Of a stretch of 64,000 nucleotides of DNA, positions 34,644-44,289 are shown in pieces; positions within the stretch are counted from its first letter, which is position 1, and each line of letters opens with the position of its first letter. The position numbers and the translations under genes were made by a program. Origin of the DNA: DASVRA01 sp036388855 (GTDB taxonomy: Bacteria > Pseudomonadota > Alphaproteobacteria > Caulobacterales > Caulobacteraceae). The stretch is from assembly GCA_036388855.1 (NCBI GenBank), contig DASVRA010000030.1, forward strand, positions 1 through 64,000, read 5' to 3'. Below the pieces are notes generated by a model, which saw only the letters and a program-made list of their open reading frames with translations, did not search any database and was not told where the DNA came from.

Positions 34644-36098
34644 ATGTTTCAGACGCTCGACGTGCTGATCGGCCTGGCGGTGGTGATGCTGGGGGTCAGC
34701 ACGGCGGTCACCATGCTGACGCAGTTGGTCGTTGCAGCGCTGAACCTGCGCAGCGCCAGCCTGCACCACGGAATCGCCGACCTGCTGATCCTCACCGACA
34801 GGGGCGTCAATCGCACCGATGCGCTGCAGATCGCCGACCATATCCTACGCGATCCGCTGATCGCCGGCCCGCCGCTGTTGGGGACGGGCAAGCCGCGCCG
34901 TGCGCCGGTGGTCCTGCGCGAGGAGCTGATCAAGCTGCTCCTGCACTTCGGTGCCGACCCGGTGAAGTTTCCAGAACCGCTGCGCGTTCCCGGGATGAGC
35001 CAGACGACCCTGGACGCCTTGCGCGCAAAGCTGAGAACCTCGCTTGGACAGAACGGTCTCCCGGAGCCCGGCGAGACGCTACGCAGCATCCGCATGCACA
35101 TGCTAGAGCTGGAACGCAGCAGTCCGGAGCTTTCGAACAGCGCAAGGGTCAACACGGCCATCCTCGCCTTCGCCGAGAGCGATTTCGTCGGCAAGATCAA
35201 CGGCTGGTTTGACCAGAGCATGGACAGGGTCACGGATATCTTCACCGGCCGCGCCCGATTGGTAACCCTGCTGTCAGCGCTGCTGGTGGCGGTGGTGGTG
35301 CAGCTCGACGCGGTGGGCCTAGTCAACCGACTCTACACCGACGACGACTACCGCCAGCAGCTCGTGGGCTGGGCCTTGGAGCACCCGAAGGCGGTGGAGG
35401 CCGCCGAGCAGGCGGAGGACAGAAAGGCCGGCTCGCCCGGAGCGGCCGAGGGCGGCGCGGCGACGGCGGCAGCCGCTGCGGGCGAAGGCGTCGGCATGCG
35501 TCTGATTCGCACAGCCGCGCGCGCGGCCGAGCCTCGGACGGCCCTCGCCGAGGCGGACGCCGCTCTGGCTTCCAGCGATCTGGCCGCTGAGGCGATTTCC
35601 CCCAAGGAGACCCCAGGAGAGGCGGCAGGCCCCGCGGCCGCGGCCGACGCCGGTTCGCAAGCAGGCGCCGCCCTGGATGGGGCTGCGCCGGCCGCTCCCA
35701 GCGAGCCGGCCACCCCGCAACCTGACGACACCCGCAGCCTTGCGCTTGGCAAGGCCGCGCTGCAGCAGCTCCGGGCCGGTGAGCTGATCACCATCCCCGA
35801 CTCCTTTGGGACTTGGTTCAGGAACGCCGAAAAGGTCAACTGGCCCGGCGTCCTGCTGACGGCGCTGATGCTGAGCCTGGGGGCCCCCTTCTGGTACGAA
35901 GTGCTCAAAAACCTGGTGAAGCTGCGCTCGGTGCTGGGCCGCAAGGACGACGCCGAGCGGCGGGAGCGTCAGACCAACCAGACCCTGCCGCCCGCCGCCT
36001 CGGGCCTGACCGCCAGGACCGCCGCCGCGGAGGCGGCGCCCTCAGCCGCGAACCCGCTGTCCGGCGGCGAGCAGGGCGATCTTTCGGCGGTGGGCTAG
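34644..36098 (+). CDS. Membrane protein of unknown function upstream of an amidase
   Basis: 484 residues, with GGAAGGA before the ATG. Three likely membrane helices: about 8-33 (LIGLAVVMLGVSTAVTMLTQ), 207-228 (LVTLLSALLVAVVVQLDAVG) and 390-412 (WPGVLLTALMLSLGAPFWYE). Between the first two is a soluble part with the motif NGWFDQSMDRVTDIFTGRAR. Between the last two is an Ala/Gly/Pro-rich linker of over 100 residues. The WFD..MDRV motif recurs, to my recollection, in uncharacterised bacterial membrane proteins. It ends 9 bases before the amidase gene, so the two are probably one unit. Confidence 0.75.
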   Translation: MFQTLDVLIGLAVVMLGVSTAVTMLTQLVVAALNLRSASLHHGIADLLILTDRGVNRTDALQIADHILRDPLIAGPPLLGTGKPRRAPVVLREELIKLLLHFGADPVKFPEPLRVPGMSQTTLDALRAKLRTSLGQNGLPEPGETLRSIRMHMLELERSSPELSNSARVNTAILAFAESDFVGKINGWFDQSMDRVTDIFTGRARLVTLLSALLVAVVVQLDAVGLVNRLYTDDDYRQQLVGWALEHPKAVEAAEQAEDRKAGSPGAAEGGAATAAAAAGEGVGMRLIRTAARAAEPRTALAEADAALASSDLAAEAISPKETPGEAAGPAAAADAGSQAGAALDGAAPAAPSEPATPQPDDTRSLALGKAALQQLRAGELITIPDSFGTWFRNAEKVNWPGVLLTALMLSLGAPFWYEVLKNLVKLRSVLGRKDDAERRERQTNQTLPPAASGLTARTAAAEAAPSAANPLSGGEQGDLSAVG

Positions 36099-36107
36099 GA
36101 GGCGGCC

Positions 36108-36860
36108 ATGCAGATCGAGTGGGTCGGCGCGCATCCGGGCAACTTCAGCCGTGGCCGCCCCGGCGGTCGCGCGCCGACGGCGGTGGTGCTGCACATCATG
36201 GACGGGACGCTGGTGGGCAACCGCGCCTGGTTCAACGATTCCAAAGCCGTGCTCTCCGCCCACTATGGCGTCGGCAAGACCGGGATCATCCACCAGTACG
36301 TCAGGGAGACCGACACGGCCTACCACGCGGGCATAGTGATCAGGCCGGCCTGGAGCGGTTACCAGGCGGGCGTGAACCCGAACTATCAAACTATCGGCAT
36401 CGAGCACGAAGGCTTCGGCGATGTCGTGTGGCCGTGGCCGCAGGCGCAGCTGGACGCCAGCATGGCCCTGGTTCACGACATCTGCGCCCGCTGGGGCATC
36501 CCGCTTGATCCGGCGCACATTACCACCCACCACTCCATCCGGGCGTCGAAGCCTTGCCCAGGAGTCAACTTCCGACTGAACGACTACATCGCCCGGCTGG
36601 GCGCCGCGGCGGCTCCCGCGGCGGGCGCCGCGCCGGTGGCACAGGCGGCGCCGCCGGCGGTCAAGCTGCTCGCCCGGGCCCGCCTGCGCCGCGGCCCGAC
36701 CACCGCCTCGCAGATCCTGCGGGTGCTTGACACAGGGGAAACCTTCAATCCCGCCGGACGGGTGCGGGGCGAACCGGTGGGCGGCAACCCGGTCTGGTAC
36801 CGCGACGGCGCCGGCCGGCACCTCTGGTCGGGCGCCACCGATCATCCCGGGGACGTCTGA
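36108..36860 (+). CDS. N-acetylmuramoyl-L-alanine amidase (Amidase_2) with C-terminal SH3-like domain, no signal peptide
   Basis: 250 residues. The amidase_2/PGRP domain (about 20-165) shows zinc-ligand candidates His29 in VVLHIMDG, His in THHSI and Cys in SKPCPGVNF, with substrate-side YHAGI and GIEHEGF. An Ala/Pro linker leads to an SH3b-like module at about 188-247 (LLARARLRRGPTTASQILRV). There is no signal peptide, so export, if any, must be by another route, as for phage endolysins. It follows the membrane protein gene closely. Confidence 0.86.
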   Translation: MQIEWVGAHPGNFSRGRPGGRAPTAVVLHIMDGTLVGNRAWFNDSKAVLSAHYGVGKTGIIHQYVRETDTAYHAGIVIRPAWSGYQAGVNPNYQTIGIEHEGFGDVVWPWPQAQLDASMALVHDICARWGIPLDPAHITTHHSIRASKPCPGVNFRLNDYIARLGAAAAPAAGAAPVAQAAPPAVKLLARARLRRGPTTASQILRVLDTGETFNPAGRVRGEPVGGNPVWYRDGAGRHLWSGATDHPGDV

Positions 36861-36900
36861 GCGCGCCCTAGCCTTCCGCGCGTCCCGCGCCTACCTTGCC

Positions 36901-36915
36901 GTTCATGCCCCGTTC
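36901..36915 (+). promoter_or_regulatory. LexA-type box overlapping the uvrB start
   Basis: A perfect GTTC-N7-GTTC at 36901-36915 (spacer ATGCCCC). One candidate uvrB ATG (36905) lies inside it and another (36917) two bases after it. uvrB is an SOS gene in many bacteria. If real, transcription must start close by, possibly giving a leaderless message from 36917. About one chance match is expected in a window of this size and composition, so position is the main support. Confidence 0.55.
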
Positions 36916-36916
36916 C

Positions 36917-39166
<2,250 letters not shown>

Positions 39167-39217
39167 GCGCTTGAAGGACAACCAAATATTCGTCCGGTCC
39201 GGCTTGGAGCGGGTATC

Positions 39218-41482
39218 ATGGCTCGACCAGGAAAGCTGAAGGGCAGAAAAAACTCGGAATCGGGCGGTCCGGTATATTTCCGACATCCATTAGATGGCGT
39301 GGACCGCACTCTGCTCCGCAAGGCAGGGCTAGAATATGCCCGTCAGCAGCAGACGGCTTACTCCGATGAGTTAGATCGGGTCCTCAGCATACTTTCATCA
39401 ACAGAACCCGTTTCCTTGATCAGCGTCATAGCCGCGTATGGGCTTACAGGAGGCGCATCTGCTGACGAAATTCCGATTTCCGGGATGCTCGGAGATAAGA
39501 TTAGCCAGCACCACGTCGAGCTACTTCAGGCTCTCGCTCTCACGTTACCCCAAGAGAAATGGGGGATCTTGCCACCCACTCCCCCCGTGGTGCAGACGGC
39601 AATCGATTCCTTAAGCGCTCTTGGCACGGCTTTCCACCAACGCCGCCTCTCTGCCTTGATTGAAGCAGATCCATCGGATCAGCCTAGTTTATATATCCAA
39701 GAACAGGTGCGCACACATACCCAGGCAGTGCGAAACTGGGGTTTTATCGATGACGTAATTACGCTTTCAACGGAGCTATATGCACCTCTCGACGATATTT
39801 TACACCCGCTCTTTGGCCTGGACGCCGGGACATTAATTCGAATCTTTCATCACCTATTACGTGAGACAGAGGCTCGCCTCAGCTATCGGTGGCGGCAGCT
39901 TGGCAAGATCAGGCGTGAAAGGACTGCGCGCCGCATACTTACCCGTTACGGAGAGTACTTCGACTTGCCCGATGACATGGAGGCCTTAGCCGCTAGTTTA
40001 GGCCGCGGCCTCTCAGCAGAGGCCGCGATGTTTCTAGTCCTCTCCCATGCTGATCTAGGGTTGCGCAAATTATTTACACACTCTATCCCCAATCTGGCTC
40101 GCGATTTAGGCATAGGGGAGGATCGACTACAGCTGTGCTTCTCGCGATTGGCATTGGTTGCTGGAGAACTCTCTGGCGTTGAACGTGAGCACATCTTTCT
40201 TGAAAACCCGGTCTGGCTTCGCCCCATTCTTCGCCTCAATTCGGAGGAGATTTTTACACCATTATCACAGGCGTTCTTTAGCCACATCCATCGCATTATG
40301 CTGGCCGCTAGCCAAGACGTTAGCGTCGCGGATCAGCTTTTCAAACGTCGCGCGAAGTATCTCGAGTCCAAAGCTGCTGAACTGTTTTCCCAGGCTTTGC
40401 CTGGTGCGCTTATTCACCAGGGGCTCTCTTGGTCTTTACAAGAGGCGAACGGAGAGGTGGACCTCCTAGTTCGCTACCACGACGCCCTTCTTGTGGTGGA
40501 AGCCAAATCCGGTGCTTTTACGCCTCCGGCGCTTCGTGGTGGCTTAGACCGACTTAAGCGACATATTCAGGACCTTGTGGTCGATCCCTCCCGGCAAGCA
40601 GATAGACTTTTGCAGTTACTTACACGCGCTACACAAGGGGATAGCCGTGCCGAGGCTATCTTGGAGCCAGTGCTGGGCGACGTCAGCGATATTCACGTAG
40701 TGCTAAGAGTGAGTGTCTCACTGGAGCATCTTTCGGTGCTACCAAACATGGAGCGGGAACTTAAGGCGGTGGGATGGGTACCGCCAGATTACAGCCTTGC
40801 CCCATGCATCAACCTCGGCGACTTGAAGTGCATTACTCACATTTTATCTCGTCCCGCGTTCTTTATCGACTACCTGAAGGAAAGAGACAGACTTCAGGGC
40901 AGTTTAAGTATCATGGGCGACGAGCTTGACCTCCTCGGCATTTACCTTGTTTCTGGGTTTGGGCTATACCAGATGGAGGAGAAGGATGCGCGCTTGATGG
41001 CCCTCGGCATGTCGACCTCTGTGGACAAATACTTTACCGCCAGAGCGGAAGGCATCGAAATATCGAAACCTAAGCCAAAGATCACTTCCTTCTGGAGCAT
41101 GATCTTATCGGGCTTAGAGGCTCGTCGCCCCAAGGGGTGGGTTTCAATTTGCCTAGATTTGCTTCGATGCGCAAGTCCAGACGAGCAACGACGAATTGAG
41201 CGAGAGTTCAGACGTATCGCAGCCATTTACAAAAGGACGTGGCGGGAAAAGGACTGCCTGAATGCCGTTGTAATTGTCCCTCCGCCTACTCGTGAAGCTG
41301 CTGTTGTCATAGCAACTCTGCACGACAAGCGTTGGGACGACAGACACGACGCTATCGAGAACCTGGCAGGACAAGCGTTCGAGCGGTCAACGGCCATTCG
41401 GTGCGTCGTGATCGTGAAGAGGTTAGAGCGGCTGGATGAGCCCTATGCCTCGTTGGGAGTCTTCACTCGTCCTGCCGAATGA
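39218..41482 (+). CDS. Lower-GC stand-alone protein with a PD-(D/E)XK nuclease-like motif
   Basis: 754 residues, ATG after GGAGCGG. Codons such as TTA, CTA, ATA and TCA, rare in the neighbours, are common, indicating horizontal transfer. The N-terminal half is predicted mostly helical with no known domain. Residues 405-432 read SWSLQEANGEVDLLVRYHDA followed by LLVVEAKSG, placing Glu413/Asp415 and Glu428-x-Lys430 as in the PD-(D/E)XK nuclease core. The 300-residue C-terminal part is unassigned (LDLLGIYLVSGFGLYQMEEK is notable). No transposase, methylase or helicase lies beside it. A solitary defence nuclease is plausible but inferred. Confidence 0.72.
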   Translation: MARPGKLKGRKNSESGGPVYFRHPLDGVDRTLLRKAGLEYARQQQTAYSDELDRVLSILSSTEPVSLISVIAAYGLTGGASADEIPISGMLGDKISQHHVELLQALALTLPQEKWGILPPTPPVVQTAIDSLSALGTAFHQRRLSALIEADPSDQPSLYIQEQVRTHTQAVRNWGFIDDVITLSTELYAPLDDILHPLFGLDAGTLIRIFHHLLRETEARLSYRWRQLGKIRRERTARRILTRYGEYFDLPDDMEALAASLGRGLSAEAAMFLVLSHADLGLRKLFTHSIPNLARDLGIGEDRLQLCFSRLALVAGELSGVEREHIFLENPVWLRPILRLNSEEIFTPLSQAFFSHIHRIMLAASQDVSVADQLFKRRAKYLESKAAELFSQALPGALIHQGLSWSLQEANGEVDLLVRYHDALLVVEAKSGAFTPPALRGGLDRLKRHIQDLVVDPSRQADRLLQLLTRATQGDSRAEAILEPVLGDVSDIHVVLRVSVSLEHLSVLPNMERELKAVGWVPPDYSLAPCINLGDLKCITHILSRPAFFIDYLKERDRLQGSLSIMGDELDLLGIYLVSGFGLYQMEEKDARLMALGMSTSVDKYFTARAEGIEISKPKPKITSFWSMILSGLEARRPKGWVSICLDLLRCASPDEQRRIEREFRRIAAIYKRTWREKDCLNAVVIVPPPTREAAVVIATLHDKRWDDRHDAIENLAGQAFERSTAIRCVVIVKRLERLDEPYASLGVFTRPAE

Positions 41483-41658
41483 ACACACAAAGTGTGAAAC
41501 ATTCCGGCGGGAGGTAGGCAACCCACCGAGCACCCCAGCTGGCGGTCATTCGTACCGGCGCGGCGATACGACCCATAGCCGCAGCCAATGGCCGGGCGGG
41601 TTCGTCTACCGCGGCCAAGACGACTCAGGTACGCTCATCACGCAAGGTACACTTTGTC

Positions 41659-41916
41659 ATGATTGATCCTTCGAACGCTGGTGGTGTGTTCGGCCCGTTC
41701 GCGGCTGGCGACGTCGTTTGTCTTCGGTCCGGTGGAGAGGAAATGACAGCCCTCTCCGTAAGTGAGGATGGGATCCAGTGTGTTTGGATGCACAAGGGCG
41801 TCCTGAAACAAGAGACGCTACCCCATCACGCTCTTCGCAAGGGGAAGCCGGTGCCGATGATTGTGTTTAGCGATGTTCAGTTTCCTGCTCTGGAGCAAGG
41901 TTCCGATAGCGCCTAG
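41659..41916 (+). CDS. YodC-like (DUF2158) small protein
   Basis: 85 residues. The core GPFAAGDVVCLRSGGEEMTA, then CVWMHKGVLKQETLPHHALR, fits the YodC/DUF2158 pattern (GDVV.LKSGGP.MTV ... W) of small beta proteins with unknown function. GC content is lower than the chromosome, and it lies 176 bases after the nuclease-like gene, so both probably arrived together. The intervening bases hold a small CACAC/GTGTG hairpin and no convincing gene. Confidence 0.75.
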   Translation: MIDPSNAGGVFGPFAAGDVVCLRSGGEEMTALSVSEDGIQCVWMHKGVLKQETLPHHALRKGKPVPMIVFSDVQFPALEQGSDSA

Positions 41917-41983
41917 TGTTGAGCCGGAGTTAGAGGTGAACTAGCCCCTTGAACCCGCCTTCTCGGCACCAGTCTGATCGCTT

Positions 41984-42349
41984 TCACACCCCCCTCTCCC
42001 ACCGCCACACCGGCCCGTCCTCCGGGTCGATGACCTCGCCCGCGAAGGCGAAGCCCTCGCGCTCCAGGGCGGCGCCCGAGGCGTTCCGCTCGGGCAGGGT
42101 GTGGGCGAAGACCAGGGCGGCGCCCGAGCGCGCGGCCAGCTCGCGGAGCGCGGCGATCATGCCCTTGGCGTAGCCGCGGCCCTCGAAGGCGGGGAAGGTG
42201 TAGTAGGCGATCTCGACCGCGCCCCTGGCGTCCGGCGCGGACTTGTAGGCGCAGGAGCCCACGGGCGCCTCCCCATCCCAGGCGAGGTAGGAGCCCCACG
42301 GGTCCGGCCGAGGCTGGGCGGCGAGGAAGGCGCGGGTCTGCTCCAGCAT
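41984..42349 (-). CDS. GNAT-family N-acetyltransferase (start uncertain)
   Basis: 121 residues from the ATG at 42349. Acetyl-CoA motif A is FEGRGYAKGMIAALREL, followed by HTLPERNASGAALEREGFAF. The frame stays open upstream to the stop of the preceding gene (42455) and encodes what looks like the missing first strand (IPLRLTPLRGDEDPGAFAAL). That stretch contains no ATG, GTG or TTG, so translation may begin at a rare ATC/CTG near 42450 or the protein is shortened. The substrate is unknown. Confidence 0.72.
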   Translation of the reverse strand: MLEQTRAFLAAQPRPDPWGSYLAWDGEAPVGSCAYKSAPDARGAVEIAYYTFPAFEGRGYAKGMIAALRELAARSGAALVFAHTLPERNASGAALEREGFAFAGEVIDPEDGPVWRWERGV

Positions 42350-42454
42350 CTGGCGCGGCGCGGCCTCGTCGCCGCCGTGGGCGGGCGCCAGCAGGGCGGC
42401 GAAGGCGCCGGGGTCTTCGTCGCCGCGCAGGGGGGTGAGGCGCAGGGGGATGGC

Positions 42455-43171
42455 TTACCCCTTCAGCGCGTCCATCGCCCCGAGCCAGGGCGGAGAGACG
42501 GCGACGGTGAAGAGCAGCAGGGGCTTGCCCAGCGCCACCAGCGCGCCGCTCCACAGGGTGGCGGGGTGCGGGCGGCGGTGGGCGATCCAGTCGAAGGCGA
42601 TCACTGCCGCCACCGCCAGGGCGGTCGCGCCCAGGAAGGCGGCGGGGCCGCCGGCCTGCAGCGCGGGCATGCGGGCGAGCGCGGGGGTGAGCAGGCCGAC
42701 GGTGGCGATCGTCATCAGCCGCTTGTGCCACTCCGGCCGGCGCCGCTCCGCCACCGCCCAGCCGACCAGCCCCGCGAAGATGGCGATGTCGCCGAACGGC
42801 AGCATCACGAACTGGCGCAGGTCTATGCCTGGGGGGGCCGAGCCGGTGCGCAGGGTGTCCAGCCCCGCCATCACCCCCAGCACGACCATGACCACGGCCC
42901 AGGCCGCGCTGGCCCATCCGAGCTTGCGGTGCAGGTCGGTGCGCCCGGCCGGGACCAGCGCCGCCTGCGCCAGGAACAGGCCGAGCCAGACGGTGAACAC
43001 CGCCCCGTGCAGGACGAGCAGCGGCTTGAGCGGCCCCAGCGCCGCCCCGCGCCCGTAGAAGCTGGGCCAGAAGCCCAGCACCACCACCGCCGCCGTCAGC
43101 ACCGCGGCGGTGACGTAGAACATCCGCCGCCTGCGCCGCGCCCGAGGCCTCCCTGCCGCCGCCGCCGTCAT
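42455..43171 (-). CDS. DUF2306-like polytopic membrane protein
   Basis: About 238 residues from the ATG at 43171. Roughly seven hydrophobic helices after a basic N terminus (AGRPRARRRRRMFYVTAAVL). HGAVFTVWLGLFLAQAALV and LHRKLGWASAAWAVVMVVLG carry the spaced His and Arg residues seen in DUF2306-type proteins that may bind haem. Its stop is followed immediately by the GNAT frame. Function unknown. Confidence 0.75.
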   Translation of the reverse strand: MTAAAAGRPRARRRRRMFYVTAAVLTAAVVVLGFWPSFYGRGAALGPLKPLLVLHGAVFTVWLGLFLAQAALVPAGRTDLHRKLGWASAAWAVVMVVLGVMAGLDTLRTGSAPPGIDLRQFVMLPFGDIAIFAGLVGWAVAERRRPEWHKRLMTIATVGLLTPALARMPALQAGGPAAFLGATALAVAAVIAFDWIAHRRPHPATLWSGALVALGKPLLLFTVAVSPPWLGAMDALKG

Positions 43172-43244
43172 CCGCGCTCCCTCCGTGTCGGTTACAGATT
43201 GGCACACCCGCGCGAAACAGGGGAACAGGTCCAGGACGCGCTAA

Positions 43245-43283
43245 CCTTCTCCCGGGGAGAAGAAAAAGAAGAGCCGGGCCGCC
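43245..43283. repeat. Probable decayed copy of the dispersed inverted repeat
   Basis: CCTTCTCCCGGGGAGAAG at 43245-43262 and, after a purine run, a stretch reaching into GCCCGCCGG resemble the left arm of the 30128-30294 element with a deletion in the middle. It lies between the DUF2306-like gene and the KTSC gene. Confidence 0.45.
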
Positions 43284-43493
43284 TTAAGCCCGCCGGAACG
43301 GATAGCGGTCGAGCACATGCGCATGGAAGAACCGCCCCTTGGACTCCGTCGCGAGGAAGGCCTCAAACACCGCCTCCGCCACCTCCTGATAGACGTAGGT
43401 CCCGCCGTGAAGGAACTCGACGCCCAACTCCCGGCGCTCCGCATCGTAGCCGACGCGGCGGATGCTGCTGGACTGGACCGGCCGCCACTTCAC
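43284..43493 (-). CDS. KTSC domain-containing protein
   Basis: 69 residues from a GTG: VKWRPVQSSSIRRVGYDAER, GVEFLHGGTYVYQEVAEAVF, ESKGRFFHAHVLDRYPFRR. The domain is named for conserved Lys-Thr-Ser-Cys residues. This copy keeps the SKGRFF and final YP features. Proteins of this size are common stand-alone or fused to synthetases; function is not established. A longer in-frame ORF exists upstream but is the opposite-phase shadow of the ChaC-like gene. Confidence 0.82.
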   Translation of the reverse strand: MKWRPVQSSSIRRVGYDAERRELGVEFLHGGTYVYQEVAEAVFEAFLATESKGRFFHAHVLDRYPFRRA

Positions 43494-43564
43494 CGCCGCT
43501 TGAGGCCGCACTTCATTCGCAGGATCAAGCTTGGCTGCGAAACGGCGGCGCCGCTTTCGACCGA

Positions 43565-44122
43565 TCAGGCGGCGGTGCGGTAGGGCTCGGCCAGCCGCGC
43601 GTTCACCAGTTCCAGCAGCCGCTCCATCAGCTGGTCTGGCGAGCCCTGTGCGCGCAGGTGGGCGACCAGGTCGGCGAGGTAATCGACGTTGCGCCCCGAC
43701 AGCCCCTGAGCGGCGGCGATCCGCTCCGCCTGCTCCTCCAGCGACAGACCGCCCGCCCACTGGGGATGGCCGCGGTCGGACAGAAACACCAGCGCCTCCA
43801 CGGTGCGCCCGCCCTCCAGCCGTACCGGGGCGTAAGCCTCCACATAGGTCTCGGTCGGCTGCTCCCGCTCGATCAAATAGGCGTGTGCCCGCGGCCAGGC
43901 GTTCTCGGGCACCTGGAAGGCGATGCCCCTCACCGAACCGCCCGGGACCAGCCCCAGCACCAGCCCCGGCCGCTCGGGCCGTCCCCGGTGGTAGACCGAA
44001 TAGATGCAGAAGGCCCGCCTGCGCCCATGCAGCACCGCCGGACGCCGCTCCGCGTGCTCGAAACCGGGCCGCCACATCAGCGACCCGTAGCCGAACACCC
44101 AACGCTCGCGGCCCGTACTCAC
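43565..44122 (-). CDS. Gamma-glutamylcyclotransferase (ChaC-like)
   Basis: About 185 residues from a GTG (VSTGRERWVFGYGSLMWRPG). The substrate-binding YGSL loop, RRAFCIYSVYHRGRPERPGL, GSVRGIAFQVP and YVEAYAPVRL match ChaC enzymes that cleave glutathione to 5-oxoproline and Cys-Gly. The catalytic Glu is probably in IEREQPTE. An in-frame ATG at 44188 would add 22 residues with no conserved content and no ribosome site. Confidence 0.88.
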   Translation of the reverse strand: MSTGRERWVFGYGSLMWRPGFEHAERRPAVLHGRRRAFCIYSVYHRGRPERPGLVLGLVPGGSVRGIAFQVPENAWPRAHAYLIEREQPTETYVEAYAPVRLEGGRTVEALVFLSDRGHPQWAGGLSLEEQAERIAAAQGLSGRNVDYLADLVAHLRAQGSPDQLMERLLELVNARLAEPYRTAA

Positions 44123-44289
44123 CGGCTGCCCCCCGTCCCGCGCAGAGCCCCCGCGCCCTGCAAGGCGCGGTCCATGGGGCCACGACATGGTTAACAGCGC
44201 CCTACATCGTCGCGGCCGGGGCGAGTTCAAGCGGGTGGTCCCCCTCCCTCGCCGTCTCGGCTATGGAGGCGCGCAAACGGAGAGCGCCG

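Noticed and set aside
41436..41666. 76-codon frame overlapping the end of the nuclease-like gene
   Set aside because: Different phase, no ribosome site, no domain, and it overlaps two better supported genes.
43245..43283. Intrinsic terminator for the KTSC gene
   Set aside because: The hairpin is present but the T-rich stretch is on the wrong side for minus-strand transcription; better explained as a decayed repeat.
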